From Zoogloeaceae bacterium (lineage in GTDB: Bacteria > Pseudomonadota > Gammaproteobacteria > Burkholderiales > Rhodocyclaceae): a stretch of DNA of 64,000 nucleotides. The translations under genes were made by a program, and so were the position numbers. Location: contig JACKLY010000001.1 of assembly GCA_024235655.1 (NCBI GenBank), positions 496,001 through 560,000 of the forward strand. The letters are read 5' to 3'. The notes below the pieces were generated by a model. It ran no database searches, was not told where the DNA came from, and was given only the letters and a program-made list of their open reading frames with translations. Below are positions 31,149-40,640 of the stretch, in pieces (within the stretch, counting starts at the first letter, position 1; every line of letters begins with the position of its first letter).

Positions 31149-33467
31149 ATGTCGGCAACGATCTGCCAGCGTATCCATGTCTCCGGCGTCGTTCAGGGCG
31201 TTGGCTACCGCCCGTTTGTCTGGCGCCTGGCCAATGAGTTGAAGCTGGCCGGCTGGGTGCGCAACACGCCGTCAGGGGTTGAAATCGAAGCCTGCGGTAT
31301 TCCGCCCCGTGTCAATGAGTTGATCGAGCGCCTGCGGCGGGAAGCCCCGCCATTGGCACGGGTGGATGATGTCAGTTCACGGGCGGTGGTCCGCGAAACA
31401 GCGGATACGCAATTCATCATCATCGAAAGCGGTGGCGGCAAGTCAGCGAGCACGGCGATTGGTCACGACTCGGCGATTTGCCGGGAGTGCCTGCGTGAGA
31501 TGTTCGATCCGAAATCGCGGCGCTGGCGCTATGCCTTCACCAATTGCACCCACTGCGGCCCACGCTACACCATCAGCCGTGGTGTTCCTTATGACCGGGC
31601 ACGCACCAGCCTCGCGCCGTTCACGCTGTGCAAGGAGTGCCGCAGCGAATATACGCAACCCGATGACCGTCGCTTTCATGCCGAGGCCAATTGTTGCGCC
31701 AGCTGCGGTCCGCAACTTTCACTGCTTGATGAGGCAGGGGTGCCCATTGCTGGCGATCCGATTGCCGGCGCACTGGCCTTGCTGCGCCAGGGAGGCATTG
31801 TCGCTATCAAGGGCCTGGGCGGTTTTCATCTGGTCTGTGATGCCGATCAGCCGGCTGCCGTAGCCGCACTGCGTGAGCGCAAGTCGCGCGAGGAAAAGCC
31901 GCTGGCCGTGATGCTGGCCAATGTGGCCTCGGCGTCGGGGCTGGTGCACATCGGCATCGGCGAGCCCGCGCTGCTGGAATCGCCCGAGCGGCCCATCGTG
32001 CTGCTGAAGAAACGCCATTTCACCGATGAGCGTCTGCCGGGCATTGCCCCCGGTCTCTCCTGGCTGGGGATCATGCTGCCCTATACGCCAGTCCACTACC
32101 TGCTTTTCCATGAGGCCGCGGGTCGCCCGGAAAGCCCGTTGTGGCTGACCCGGGCACAATCGCTGCGGCTGGTGATGACCAGCGCTAATCCTGGTGGCGA
32201 GCCGCTGGTCACCGGTAATGAAGAAGCACTCGAGCGGCTATCCGAGATTGCCGATGCCTATCTGGTCCATGACCGCGATATCGTCGTGCGCTGCGACGAT
32301 TCGGTGGTGCGGGCAGCCCAGGGTAGCTTCCACTTCGTCCGCCGCGCCCGCGGCTATACCCCGAGAGCGATCAAATTGCCGCGCAGCGGCCCCTCGGTGC
32401 TTGCCGTTGGTGGCTGGTTCAAGAATACGGTCTGCGTCACGCGTGGCGACGAAGCCTTTGTCTCGCACCACATCGGCGACCTCGACAATGCGGCATCCTG
32501 TCGTTTCTTCGAAGAGAGCGTCAGCCATCTGCTCGATATCCTGCAGGTGGAGCCGGAGCGGGTGGCGCATGACCTGCATCCCGATTTTCACTCATCCCAC
32601 TTCGCTGCCGATTTCGCGCGGCAACGCGCGCTCCCCTTGATCCCCGTCCAGCATCATCACGCCCATGTGGCGTCGGTGATGGTCGAACACGGACTGACCC
32701 GGCCGGTACTGGGTCTGGCACTCGACGGCGTCGGCCTGGGCAGCGATGGGGGTGCCTGGGGCGGGGAATTGCTGCGCGTCAATGCTGGCGAGTTTTCGCG
32801 CCTCGGTGCCCTGTGTTCGTTGCCGTTGCCCGGCGGCGATCGTGCGGCGCGTGAACCCTGGCGGATGGCGGCGGCGGTGTTGCATCGCCTGGGCCGGGGA
32901 GCGCAAATCGAAGCGCGTTTCGCCGAGCAATCAGCCGCTCCGATGATGGACCAGATGCTGGCGCGTGGATTGAACTGCCCGGAAACCTCGAGCATGGGGC
33001 GCTGGTTCGATGCCGCGGCCGGCCTGCTCGGCGTGAGCATGACCACTTCCTTTGAAGGGCAGGCCGCGATGCTGCTGGAAGGGATGGCCGAGCGTTACGG
33101 CGACATGCTGCCGATTGACCACGGGTGGACGATCAAGGAAGGGCAGCTCGACCTGATGCCGTTGATGGCGGTGCTGGCGGATGAAAAAAATGCCGCGCGT
33201 GGTGCGGCTGTCTTCCATGCCACGCTGGTTGCTGCGCTGGCTGACTGGGTGCTGAGCACGGCCGGCAAGGAAAAGGTGCTGGTCGGTGCGGGCGGCTGTT
33301 TCCTGAATCAGGTGTTGTCGCGCGGCCTGCATGGTCGACTCGGCTCGCATGGCCTGCAATTGATCGAAGCGCAACGCCTGCCACCAAACGATGGTGGCAT
33401 TTCCTTAGGGCAGGCGTGGGTAGCCATCAACGCCGATGATGTAGGCATAGAACCGGAGGGTGACTGA
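31149..33467 (+). CDS. hypF: HypF, carbamoyltransferase for cyanide ligand synthesis
   Basis: A 772-residue protein. The order is an acylphosphatase domain (HVSGVVQGVGYRPFVWRLA, residues 9-27), two zinc-finger-like motifs (CRECLREMFD...CTHCG and CKECRSEY...CCASCG), a YrdC-like domain and a Kae1-like domain with HHHAHVASVMVEHG and LALDGVGLGSDG. It converts carbamoyl phosphate into the carbamoyl adenylate used on HypE. Length agrees with the family (about 750). It ends one base before the hypC start. Nothing is missing. Confidence 0.96.
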   Translation: MSATICQRIHVSGVVQGVGYRPFVWRLANELKLAGWVRNTPSGVEIEACGIPPRVNELIERLRREAPPLARVDDVSSRAVVRETADTQFIIIESGGGKSASTAIGHDSAICRECLREMFDPKSRRWRYAFTNCTHCGPRYTISRGVPYDRARTSLAPFTLCKECRSEYTQPDDRRFHAEANCCASCGPQLSLLDEAGVPIAGDPIAGALALLRQGGIVAIKGLGGFHLVCDADQPAAVAALRERKSREEKPLAVMLANVASASGLVHIGIGEPALLESPERPIVLLKKRHFTDERLPGIAPGLSWLGIMLPYTPVHYLLFHEAAGRPESPLWLTRAQSLRLVMTSANPGGEPLVTGNEEALERLSEIADAYLVHDRDIVVRCDDSVVRAAQGSFHFVRRARGYTPRAIKLPRSGPSVLAVGGWFKNTVCVTRGDEAFVSHHIGDLDNAASCRFFEESVSHLLDILQVEPERVAHDLHPDFHSSHFAADFARQRALPLIPVQHHHAHVASVMVEHGLTRPVLGLALDGVGLGSDGGAWGGELLRVNAGEFSRLGALCSLPLPGGDRAAREPWRMAAAVLHRLGRGAQIEARFAEQSAAPMMDQMLARGLNCPETSSMGRWFDAAAGLLGVSMTTSFEGQAAMLLEGMAERYGDMLPIDHGWTIKEGQLDLMPLMAVLADEKNAARGAAVFHATLVAALADWVLSTAGKEKVLVGAGGCFLNQVLSRGLHGRLGSHGLQLIEAQRLPPNDGGISLGQAWVAINADDVGIEPEGD

Positions 33468-33468
33468 A

Positions 33469-33717
33469 ATGTGTCTTGCACTTCCCTGCAAGGTGGTCGA
33501 TATCGCTGAGGGTGACAAGGCAACCATCGATGTTTCCGGGATGAAAAAGGAAATTTCGCTGGCGCTGCTTGATGATGTGGCGATCGGTGATTACGTGATT
33601 GTGCATGTCGGCTATGCACTGACCAGGCTCGACCCGGAAGAAGCGGAGAAAACCCTGGCGCTGTTTGCCGAAATGGGTGAGCAGGCCTTGCAGGATGCCG
33701 CCCGTGAGGTGCACTGA
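33469..33717 (+). CDS. hypC: HypC, hydrogenase maturation chaperone
   Basis: An 82-residue protein with the invariant MCLALPCKV start; Cys2 binds the Fe(CN)2CO intermediate. An in-frame GTG nine bases earlier would hide Cys2 and was rejected. A ggaggg ribosome binding site lies just upstream. It works with HypD and hands the iron centre to the large subunit. It is followed by hypD after 3 bases. Confidence 0.96.
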   Translation: MCLALPCKVVDIAEGDKATIDVSGMKKEISLALLDDVAIGDYVIVHVGYALTRLDPEEAEKTLALFAEMGEQALQDAAREVH

Positions 33718-33720
33718 GCG

Positions 33721-34848
33721 ATGAAGTACATTGACGAATTCCGCGATGGCGAACTGGCCAAGGGCTTGGGCCTGGCTATCCGGCAAGCTGCCGACCCGGC
33801 GCGCAGTTATCACTTCATGGAGTTCTGCGGCGGTCATACGCACGCCATTTCTCGTTATGGCGTTTCCGACCTGCTGCCCGACAACGTGCGCATGATCCAT
33901 GGCCCCGGCTGCCCGGTCTGCGTGCTGCCGGTGGGGCGTGTGGACATGGCCATCCGGCTGGCGCTCGAATGCGGCGTCATTCTGTGCACCTACGGCGACA
34001 CCTTGCGCGTGCCGGCGTCCGACAGCCTGTCGCTGATGAAGGCCAAGGCCCGCGGCGGTGACATCCGCATGGTGTATTCCAGCGCCGATGCGGTGAAGCT
34101 TGCGCAGGCCAATCCGGAAAAGCAGGTGGTCTTTTTTGCCATCGGTTTCGAAACGACGACGCCGCCCACCGCCGTGGCCATCAAGCAGGCTCAGGCGCTC
34201 GGATTGTCGAACTTCTCCGTGCTCTGTTGCCACGTACTGACGCCGTCGGCGATCAGCAACATCCTCGAATCGCCCGAGGTGCGCCAGTGGGGCACGGTCC
34301 CGCTCGACGGCTTCATCGGCCCGGCACATGTATCGACCATCATTGGCAGCCGGCCCTATGAGTTCTTCGCCGAGGAATACCGCAAGCCGGTGGTGATTGC
34401 CGGCTTCGAGCCGCTCGACGTGATGCAGGCGATCCTGATGCTGGTCAAGCAGGTGAACGAAGGCCGTGCCGTGGTCGAGAACGAGTTTGCGCGGGCGGTG
34501 ACACGCGACGGCAACCTGAAGGCGCAGAACCTGGTGGCCGAAGTGTTCGAGTTGCGCCGCCAGTTCGAGTGGCGCGGTCTCAATGTCGTGCCGTATTCCG
34601 GGCTGCGCATCCGCAAGGAATTTGCCGGGTTCGACGCCGAGAAGCGTTTTCCGGTTGCGTATGTTTCGGTCGCCGATAACAAGGCCTGCGAATGCGGGGC
34701 CATCCTGCGTGGCGTCAAGAAGCCGCAGGACTGCAAGCTGTTTGGCACGGTGTGCACGCCGGAAAACCCGGTCGGCTCGTGCATGGTTTCCTCCGAGGGC
34801 GCCTGTGCGGCGCACTACACATACGGTCGCTACAAGGATTTCCAATGA
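33721..34848 (+). CDS. hypD: HypD, Fe-S scaffold for the Fe(CN)2CO group
   Basis: A 375-residue protein. It carries the HypD motifs FMEFCGGHTHAISRYG (about residues 36-51), HGPGCPVCVLP and a C-terminal Cys cluster (KACECGAIL, DCKLFGTVC, GSCMVSSEGACAAHY) that binds a [4Fe-4S] cluster. It is the scaffold on which the iron ligands are assembled with HypC. Coupled to hypE by a 4-base overlap. Length and motifs are complete. Confidence 0.97.
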   Translation: MKYIDEFRDGELAKGLGLAIRQAADPARSYHFMEFCGGHTHAISRYGVSDLLPDNVRMIHGPGCPVCVLPVGRVDMAIRLALECGVILCTYGDTLRVPASDSLSLMKAKARGGDIRMVYSSADAVKLAQANPEKQVVFFAIGFETTTPPTAVAIKQAQALGLSNFSVLCCHVLTPSAISNILESPEVRQWGTVPLDGFIGPAHVSTIIGSRPYEFFAEEYRKPVVIAGFEPLDVMQAILMLVKQVNEGRAVVENEFARAVTRDGNLKAQNLVAEVFELRRQFEWRGLNVVPYSGLRIRKEFAGFDAEKRFPVAYVSVADNKACECGAILRGVKKPQDCKLFGTVCTPENPVGSCMVSSEGACAAHYTYGRYKDFQ

Positions 34849-35900
34849 GTGGTGAAGTAAAGCGTGGCTACGTCCGGCCGCTGGACATCAAGCACGGCCG
34901 CATTGACTTGTCGCACGGCTCCGGCGGCCGCGCCATGGCGCAGCTGATCGAGGAGCTTTTTGCGGCGGCCTTCGACAACGAATACCTGCGCCAGGGCAAC
35001 GACGGCGCACTGCTTCCTGTGCCAAGCGGCGGACGCCTGGTGATGGCGGCCGATGCACACGTTGTCTCGCCGCTGTTTTTTCCCGGCGGTGACATCGGCT
35101 GTTTGTCGGTGCACGGCACAATCAACGATGTCGCCGTGATGGGGGCGAAGCCGCTCTGGCTCTCCGCCAGCTTCATCCTTGAAGAAGGTTTTCCGCTCGC
35201 CGACCTGAAACGCATCGTCGATTCGATGGCGGCGGCGGCGAAGGAGGCCGGTGTGCCGGTGGTCACCGGCGATACCAAGGTCGTCGAGCAGGGCAAGGGC
35301 GATGGGGTGTTCATCACCACCACCGGTGTCGGCATCGTACCCGAAGGCGTGAATCTCTCCGGCGATCAGGCACGGCCCGGCGACAGCATTCTGGTTTCAG
35401 GCACCCTCGGCGATCACGGCATGGCGATCATGGCCGAGCGCGAATCACTCGGATTTTCAGCGCCGATCCAGTCGGATACGGCTGCCCTGCATGGAATGAT
35501 TGCCGATTTGCTGGCCAGCGGGGTGGCCGTCCGGGTATTGCGCGACCCGACCCGCGGTGGCCTGGCGACCACCCTGAACGAAATAGCCCGCCAGTCGAAG
35601 GTGGGCATGATGCTGCAGGAAAAAGCGTTGCCGGTGAATCCGGAGGTCGCTGCGGCCTGTGAGTTCCTTGGACTGGACCCGCTGTATGTGGCCAACGAGG
35701 GCAAGCTGGTGGTGATTGTGGCGCCCGAAGATGAGGAAAAGGCGCTCGCCGTGTTGCGTGCGCATCCGCTGGGGCAGCGGGCGGCAACCGTCGGTTCGGT
35801 GCATGAGGATGCGCACCATTTCGTGCAGATGACGACCGCCTTTGGCGGGCGGCGGATTGTGGACTGGCTGACCGGTGAGCAGCTTCCGCGGATCTGCTAG
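34845..35900 (+). CDS. hypE: HypE, thiocyanate-forming carbamoyl dehydratase
   Basis: A 351-residue protein of the AIR-synthase fold. The ATP-binding start (LSHGSGGRAMAQLI), GDTKVVEQGKGDG and RDPTRGGLATTLNE are typical. The C terminus ends PRIC, placing the catalytic Cys at the last residue as required for thiocarbamate formation. The start ATG overlaps the hypD stop (ATGA); the longer frame upstream lies inside hypD and was rejected. Confidence 0.97.
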   Translation: MSGEVKRGYVRPLDIKHGRIDLSHGSGGRAMAQLIEELFAAAFDNEYLRQGNDGALLPVPSGGRLVMAADAHVVSPLFFPGGDIGCLSVHGTINDVAVMGAKPLWLSASFILEEGFPLADLKRIVDSMAAAAKEAGVPVVTGDTKVVEQGKGDGVFITTTGVGIVPEGVNLSGDQARPGDSILVSGTLGDHGMAIMAERESLGFSAPIQSDTAALHGMIADLLASGVAVRVLRDPTRGGLATTLNEIARQSKVGMMLQEKALPVNPEVAAACEFLGLDPLYVANEGKLVVIVAPEDEEKALAVLRAHPLGQRAATVGSVHEDAHHFVQMTTAFGGRRIVDWLTGEQLPRIC

Positions 35901-36142
35901 CGGTAGCTTGTGATGAGGACGGTGGCAACCTCCTCCAGTTCGTCGAATACCATGCGTCGCGCTTCTTCCAGATCATGCGCGTTGTCGATCGAGAAGTTGC
36001 CGCGCTGGCCATTGGCAAAGCGGACTGCAGCAATGAAACGGAGCCGTGAGCGCGTCCGGCGAGGGGTGGAGGTGTTGCGTTTGCTTGATGAACTGGCCAA
36101 TTCCGGCTCCCTGAGAACATCGCTTTCTGCGAAGCGGTGCAT
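35897..36142 (-). CDS. Hypothetical small protein downstream of hypE
   Basis: An 81-codon frame on the - strand converging on the hypE stop. Residues 35-81 (RFIAAVRFANGQRGNFSIDN, then acidic helix) have protein-like composition and codon use, while the first 34 residues are Ser/Arg-rich and no ribosome binding site is visible. The true start is therefore uncertain. No family is recognised. The + strand frame over the same stretch looks like a shadow. It interrupts the strand continuity between hypE and hoxX. Confidence 0.45.
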   Translation of the reverse strand: MHRFAESDVLREPELASSSSKRNTSTPRRTRSRLRFIAAVRFANGQRGNFSIDNAHDLEEARRMVFDELEEVATVLITSYR

Positions 36143-36336
36143 GCATGCTAGCGAAAGGGAAGTAATTGAAAAATAAGACGAAAGTCATACGTTTATGCGC
36201 TTTGCGTGGCGCCTGTGCGGCAAGCCTTGTGCCCGCTGCAAGTGGGCCATCTTGCGGTGCTGACAAAAACCCGATCGGCATGTATTTCCGTATGCTTTTT
36301 TGTGTCGAATGAGTGAGCAATCGTAGCCATCAACCC

Positions 36337-38055
36337 ATGCGCATCCTGTTCCTGACCCATACCTTTAATAGCCTGAGCCAGCGCCTGTACTGCGAGCTGT
36401 CCTCGCGCGGCCATCTGGTATCGATCGAATTCGACATTACCGATTCGGTGGCCGAAGAAGCTGTCGCACTGTTCAAGCCGGATCTGATCGTGGCGCCTTA
36501 CCTGCGCCGTGCGATTCCCGAATCGATCTGGAAAAACCACCTGTGCCTGATCGTGCATCCCGGCATTGTCGGTGATCGCGGCCCATCGGCACTGGACTGG
36601 GCGATTCAGGAGCAGGAGCGCGAGTGGGGCGTCACTGTCCTGCAGGCTGAAGCCGAGATGGATGCGGGGCCAGTCTGGGCGAGTGAAACTTTCCCTATGC
36701 GGGTGGCGAAGAAATCCAGCCTCTATCGTAACGAAGTAACCGAGGCAGCGACGCAGGCGGTACTCCGTGCCGTTGATCATTTCTCAGATGAACACTTTGT
36801 CCCTGTCGCCCTTGATTACAGCAACCCTAATGTGCGAGGGCGCCTGCGGCCGTTGATGAGACAGGTGGAGCGTAGCATCGACTGGCAGCGCGACACGACG
36901 GCAACGGTGCTGGCGAAGTTCAATGCGGCCGATGGCTTTCCCGGTGTCGCCGATACGCTGTTTGGCGAGCCCTGCCACATTTTTGATGCGACGGCAGAAG
37001 GGATCTTGCGTGGTACGCCGGGTGAACTGATTGCCAGGCGGGAAACGGCAGTTTGCCGGGCAACGGTCGATGGCGCGGTGTGGATTGGCCATGTCAAACG
37101 CAAGAATGGTTTCAAATTGCCGACCTGCGTGGCCTTTACCGAGGCCTGTGCGGCACTGCCCGAGGCGGCACTGGCCGACTGGTGGTCGACCGGGCAAGCG
37201 ACCTGGCAGGATATCCGCTACGAAGAGGCGGGAGAAAAGGGGCGTGCCGTCGGTTTCCTCCATTTCGATTTCACCAATGGCGCCATGGGCACCGATCAGT
37301 GCCGGCGTTTGCTCGCCGCGTATCGCTGGGCGACGACGCGGCCGACCCAGGTGATCGTGCTGATGGGCGGACGCGATTTCTGGTCGAATGGCGTGCATCT
37401 GAACCTGATCGAAGCCGCCGAAAGTCCCGCCGATGAATCCTGGGCGAACATCAATGCCATTGATGACATTGCCGAGGCGATCATCTGCACCGGTACGCAT
37501 CTCACCGTTTCTGCCATTCAGGGCAACTGCGGAGCCGGCGGCTGTTTCCTGGCGCGCGCCGCCGACTATGTCTGGATGCGTGACGGGGCACTGATGAATC
37601 CGCACTACAAGAACATGGGCAACCTCTACGGCTCGGAGTACTGGACTTACCTGCTGCCGCCACGTGTCGGCGACGAGGGGGCGCGCGCGATCATGCAGAA
37701 CCGCTTGCCGCTGACTGCACAGGCCGGCGTGGCCAATGGTTTCATCGACGCCTGCCTGGCTGCGAATATCGATGCCTTCCGCGTCGATGTGGCGCGCCGA
37801 GCCGCCGAACTGGCGGCGGCGCCGGATCTGGCGCAACACCTGGCGGCCAAGCAGGAAAAACGGGCAGCCGACGAAGCGGCCAAGCCGCTGGCACAGTATC
37901 GCAGCGAGGAGCTGGATCACATGCGCCGCAATTTCTATGGCTTTGACCCCAGCTACCACGTGGCGCGTTTCCATTTCGTGCAGAAATCGCCGCAGTCCTG
38001 GACGCCTCGGCATCTGGCGAAGCATCGCGATCTGGGCTGGGAGGTGCCGGCATGA
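36337..38055 (+). CDS. hoxX: HoxX/HypX, CO-ligand synthesis protein
   Basis: A 572-residue fusion. The N-terminal half is formyltransferase-like (HPGIVGDRGPSALDWAI at about 76-92, followed by AEMDAGPVWAS). The C-terminal half is an enoyl-CoA hydratase/crotonase-like fold (LMGGRDFWSNGVHLN, GNCGAGGCFLARAADYVW). HoxX converts formyl-tetrahydrofolate through formyl-CoA to CO, supplying the active-site CO ligand under aerobic conditions. ATG 36337 matches the family start MRILFLTHTFNSL; an upstream GTG was rejected. It is separated from hypE by about 440 bases holding only a weak - strand frame. In Ralstonia it also follows hypE. Confidence 0.94.
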   Translation: MRILFLTHTFNSLSQRLYCELSSRGHLVSIEFDITDSVAEEAVALFKPDLIVAPYLRRAIPESIWKNHLCLIVHPGIVGDRGPSALDWAIQEQEREWGVTVLQAEAEMDAGPVWASETFPMRVAKKSSLYRNEVTEAATQAVLRAVDHFSDEHFVPVALDYSNPNVRGRLRPLMRQVERSIDWQRDTTATVLAKFNAADGFPGVADTLFGEPCHIFDATAEGILRGTPGELIARRETAVCRATVDGAVWIGHVKRKNGFKLPTCVAFTEACAALPEAALADWWSTGQATWQDIRYEEAGEKGRAVGFLHFDFTNGAMGTDQCRRLLAAYRWATTRPTQVIVLMGGRDFWSNGVHLNLIEAAESPADESWANINAIDDIAEAIICTGTHLTVSAIQGNCGAGGCFLARAADYVWMRDGALMNPHYKNMGNLYGSEYWTYLLPPRVGDEGARAIMQNRLPLTAQAGVANGFIDACLAANIDAFRVDVARRAAELAAAPDLAQHLAAKQEKRAADEAAKPLAQYRSEELDHMRRNFYGFDPSYHVARFHFVQKSPQSWTPRHLAKHRDLGWEVPA

Positions 38056-38071
38056 TGAAGATTCAAAATCC

Positions 38072-38167
38072 ACCGCAGAGGCGCAAAGGCGCAGAGAGTC
38101 GCCGAAAAGCGCAAGAAAGATTTTGGGGTGCCTCTGCGTTGTCTCTGCGCCTTTGCGCCTCTGCGGT
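38072..38167. repeat. REP-like element: perfect 26-bp inverted repeat with 44-base spacer
   Basis: The arms 38072-38097 and 38142-38167 are exact reverse complements built from repeats of CGCAGAGGCGCAAAGGCG-type sequence. The element lies between the hoxX stop and the hoxA start, its right arm ending 11 bases before the hoxA ATG. Similar CGCAGAGG-type palindromes are common intergenic repeats in beta- and gammaproteobacteria. It could fold into a strong mRNA hairpin and affect hoxA expression. Confidence 0.85.
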
Positions 38168-38178
38168 AGGTTCTAGCC

Positions 38179-39642
38179 ATGCGTAAATCGCGATTGCCCG
38201 CCGTTCTCGTTGTCGATGACGAAGTGCGCTCACTGGAGGCCTTGCGCCGTACGCTGGAAGAGGATTTCGATGTGTTCACGGCCACCTCGGCCGAAGCGGC
38301 GATGGAAATTCTCGAGCATGAGGCGCCCTTGGGCGGCATCCAGCTGATTGTCTGCGACCAGCGCATGCCGGGCATGACCGGTGTGCAGTTCCTGCAGAAG
38401 GTGCGCAGCCAGTGGCCGGATGCTGTGCGCATCATCCTCTCCGGTTACACCGACGCCGAGGACATCATTGCCGGCGTGAACGATGCGGGCATCTATCAGT
38501 ACCTGCTCAAGCCCTGGCAGCCGGAGCAACTGCTGCTGACACTGAAGACGGCCTACAGTGTCTGGCGGATGCAGCAGGAAAACCAGCGGCTGTCGCTGGA
38601 GCTGCGTGCCGCCGAGCCGGTGCTGAAGAAACGTGTCGAAGTGAAGCATCAACGGGTGCAGAGTGCGTTCGGCACCGGCAATCTGGTCAGGGCGCCGGCC
38701 AGCCCGCTCAACGAGGTCTGCCAGCTGATCGAGCGCATCGCCCCGTTCGACCTGTCGGTGCTGATCAGTGGTGAGTCCGGCACCGGCAAGGAAATGGTGG
38801 CGCGCGCAATCCACTACGCCAGCACGCGTGCCGACAAGGCCTTCATCATCGAGAACTGTGGCGCGCTGCCGGATCAGTTGCTCGAAGCCGAACTGTTCGG
38901 TTACAAGCGTGGTGCGTTCACGGGCGCCTACGAAGATCGTATCGGCCTGTTCCAGCAGGCAGATGGTGGCACCCTGTTTCTCGATGAGATCGGTGAGACT
39001 TCACCAGCCTTCCAGGTCAAGCTCCTGCGGGTGTTGCAGGAAGGTGAATTCCGCCCCCTGGGGGGCGCGCGTCCGGTCTCGGTCGATGTGCGGGTGCTGG
39101 CGGCAACCAACCGCGATCTGGAAACCGAAGTGCGCGAAGGCCGTTTCCGCGAAGACCTGTATTACCGGTTGGCCACGGTGTCGCTGAACGTGCCGCCGCT
39201 GCGCGAGCGGCCGATGGATATCCCCTTGCTGGCCCAGCGTCTGCTGGCCAGTGCACAACAGGGGTTGGGGAAATCCTGCAACGGCTTGAGCAGTGAAGCC
39301 GCTGCCTGCATTGCCGCCTACCGCTGGCCCGGCAATGTGCGCGAACTGCAGAACGAAATCCTGCGCATGCTGGCCTTGTCTGATACGCCGGTGCTGGGCG
39401 CCGAGCTGCTCTCGCCACGGGTGCTGCGGACGCCGGTCGGAGAAACGCAGGAAGCCGACCTGTCGCTGCTCGCCGGCCTGCAGGGCAGTCTCAAGGAACG
39501 GCTGGAGCAACTGGAGGCGCAGGTGGTGAAGGAGACCTTGATCCGCCATCGCTGGAACAAGTCGAAAGCGGCGCTCGAATTGGGCCTGTCGCGTGTTGGC
39601 TTGCGCAACAAGCTGGAACGCTACGGGCTGGAGAAAAAATGA
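38179..39642 (+). CDS. hoxA: HoxA, NtrC-type response regulator for hydrogenase genes
   Basis: A 487-residue activator. REC at about 6-122 with D60 (IVCDQRMPGMTG). The sigma54-interacting AAA+ domain contains Walker A GESGTGKE (198-205), GAFTGA at 245-250, Walker B GGTLFLDEIGE and YRWPGNVRELQNE. A Fis-type helix-turn-helix lies at about 440-485 (NKSKAALELGLSRVGLRNKL). In H2-sensing hydrogenase systems HoxA activates hydrogenase operons and is controlled by HoxJ. It overlaps hoxB by 4 bases. The gene order hoxX-hoxA-hoxB-hoxC matches Ralstonia. Confidence 0.94.
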   Translation: MRKSRLPAVLVVDDEVRSLEALRRTLEEDFDVFTATSAEAAMEILEHEAPLGGIQLIVCDQRMPGMTGVQFLQKVRSQWPDAVRIILSGYTDAEDIIAGVNDAGIYQYLLKPWQPEQLLLTLKTAYSVWRMQQENQRLSLELRAAEPVLKKRVEVKHQRVQSAFGTGNLVRAPASPLNEVCQLIERIAPFDLSVLISGESGTGKEMVARAIHYASTRADKAFIIENCGALPDQLLEAELFGYKRGAFTGAYEDRIGLFQQADGGTLFLDEIGETSPAFQVKLLRVLQEGEFRPLGGARPVSVDVRVLAATNRDLETEVREGRFREDLYYRLATVSLNVPPLRERPMDIPLLAQRLLASAQQGLGKSCNGLSSEAAACIAAYRWPGNVRELQNEILRMLALSDTPVLGAELLSPRVLRTPVGETQEADLSLLAGLQGSLKERLEQLEAQVVKETLIRHRWNKSKAALELGLSRVGLRNKLERYGLEKK

Positions 39643-40640
39643 AACTGCTCTGGCTACAGGCCTCCGGTTGCGGTGGTTGCACGCAGTCACTGCTTGGCGA
39701 TGGCGCACGGCAGGGAGTGTTGCAGCGACTGGCGGCCGCCGGTGTCGAGCTGATCTCACATCCGGCCCTGTCCGAGGCAAGCGGGGCAGAAGCACTGGAG
39801 GAGCTGCGTGCGGCTGCGGCGGGCAGCCTGCCCTTCGATATTCTCTGTGTCGAAGGCGCGATGCTGCGCGGGCCCAATGGCAGCGGGCGCTTCCACATGC
39901 TCTCCGGGTCCGGAGAGCCGATGATCGAATGGGTGCGCCGTCTGGCGGCGCGTGCGCAGGTTGTGGTTGCTGTTGGCACCTGCACCGCCTTTGGTGGCAT
40001 CAATGCCAGTGGCGACAACCTGACCGAGGCCTGTGGCCTGCAATTCGACGGTGCCGAGCCGGGCGGTCTGCTCGGCGCAGATTTTCGGGCACTGGGGGGG
40101 CTGCCGGTAGTCAATGTCACCGGCTGCCCGATCCATGCCGACTGGATTGTCGATACGCTGATGGCGATCGCTGCCGGTGCTTTCGCAGAAAGCGATCTGG
40201 ACGATCTGCAGCGGCCGGCTTTTTACTCCGAGCAACTGGTGCACCACGGCTGCCCGAAGAACGAATTCTATGAATTCAAGGCCAGCGCCATGAAGCCCTC
40301 CGATCTCGGCTGCCTGATGGAAAACCTTGGCTGCAAGGGAACGCAGGCGCACGCTGACTGCAATACACGACCGTGGCATGGCGTCGGTTCCTGCATTCGC
40401 GGTGGCTTCAGTTGTATTGCCTGTACCGAGCCCGGCTTCGAGGAGCCGGGGCATCCGTTCATGGAAACGCCCAAGGTTGCCGGTATCCCCACAGGCCTGC
40501 CGCTGGATATGCCCAAGGCCTGGTTTGTGGCGCTGGCGGCCTTGTCGAAATCGGCAACGCCGAAACGGGTGCGTGAATCTGCAACACGCGACCATCCCGT
40601 GGCGCTGCCCAAGGCAGCGAAGAAGAGGGGGCGGCAGTGA
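39639..40640 (+). CDS. hoxB: HoxB/HupU, H2-sensing hydrogenase small subunit
   Basis: A 333-residue [NiFe]-hydrogenase small subunit. ASGCGGCTQSLL at the N terminus binds the proximal [4Fe-4S] cluster, and VGTCTAFGGINAS and NVTGCPIHADW provide further ligands. Distal Cys residues are seen in HHGCPKNEFYE, CLMENLGCKG and CIRGGFSCIACTEPGF. There is no twin-arginine signal, which marks it as a cytoplasmic regulatory (H2 sensor) subunit, not an energy-converting one. It overlaps hoxA and hoxC by 4 bases each. Confidence 0.94.
   Translation: MKLLWLQASGCGGCTQSLLGDGARQGVLQRLAAAGVELISHPALSEASGAEALEELRAAAAGSLPFDILCVEGAMLRGPNGSGRFHMLSGSGEPMIEWVRRLAARAQVVVAVGTCTAFGGINASGDNLTEACGLQFDGAEPGGLLGADFRALGGLPVVNVTGCPIHADWIVDTLMAIAAGAFAESDLDDLQRPAFYSEQLVHHGCPKNEFYEFKASAMKPSDLGCLMENLGCKGTQAHADCNTRPWHGVGSCIRGGFSCIACTEPGFEEPGHPFMETPKVAGIPTGLPLDMPKAWFVALAALSKSATPKRVRESATRDHPVALPKAAKKRGRQ

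Noticed and set aside
36163..36190. TCATAC half-site upstream of hoxX as a NikR operator
   Set aside because: The partner half-site at the required 16-base spacing matches only 2 of 6 positions.
36207..36222. Sigma54-like TGGC-N8-CGGCA sequence upstream of hoxX
   Set aside because: The GG-N10-GC spacing fits, but the -12 element is CGGCA where TTGCA is expected and the site lies 115 bases from hoxX without other support.
38056..38178. CRISPR-like repeats near hoxA
   Set aside because: The repeated CGCAGAGG/GCGCAAAGG units form a single inverted repeat, not regularly spaced direct repeats with unique spacers.
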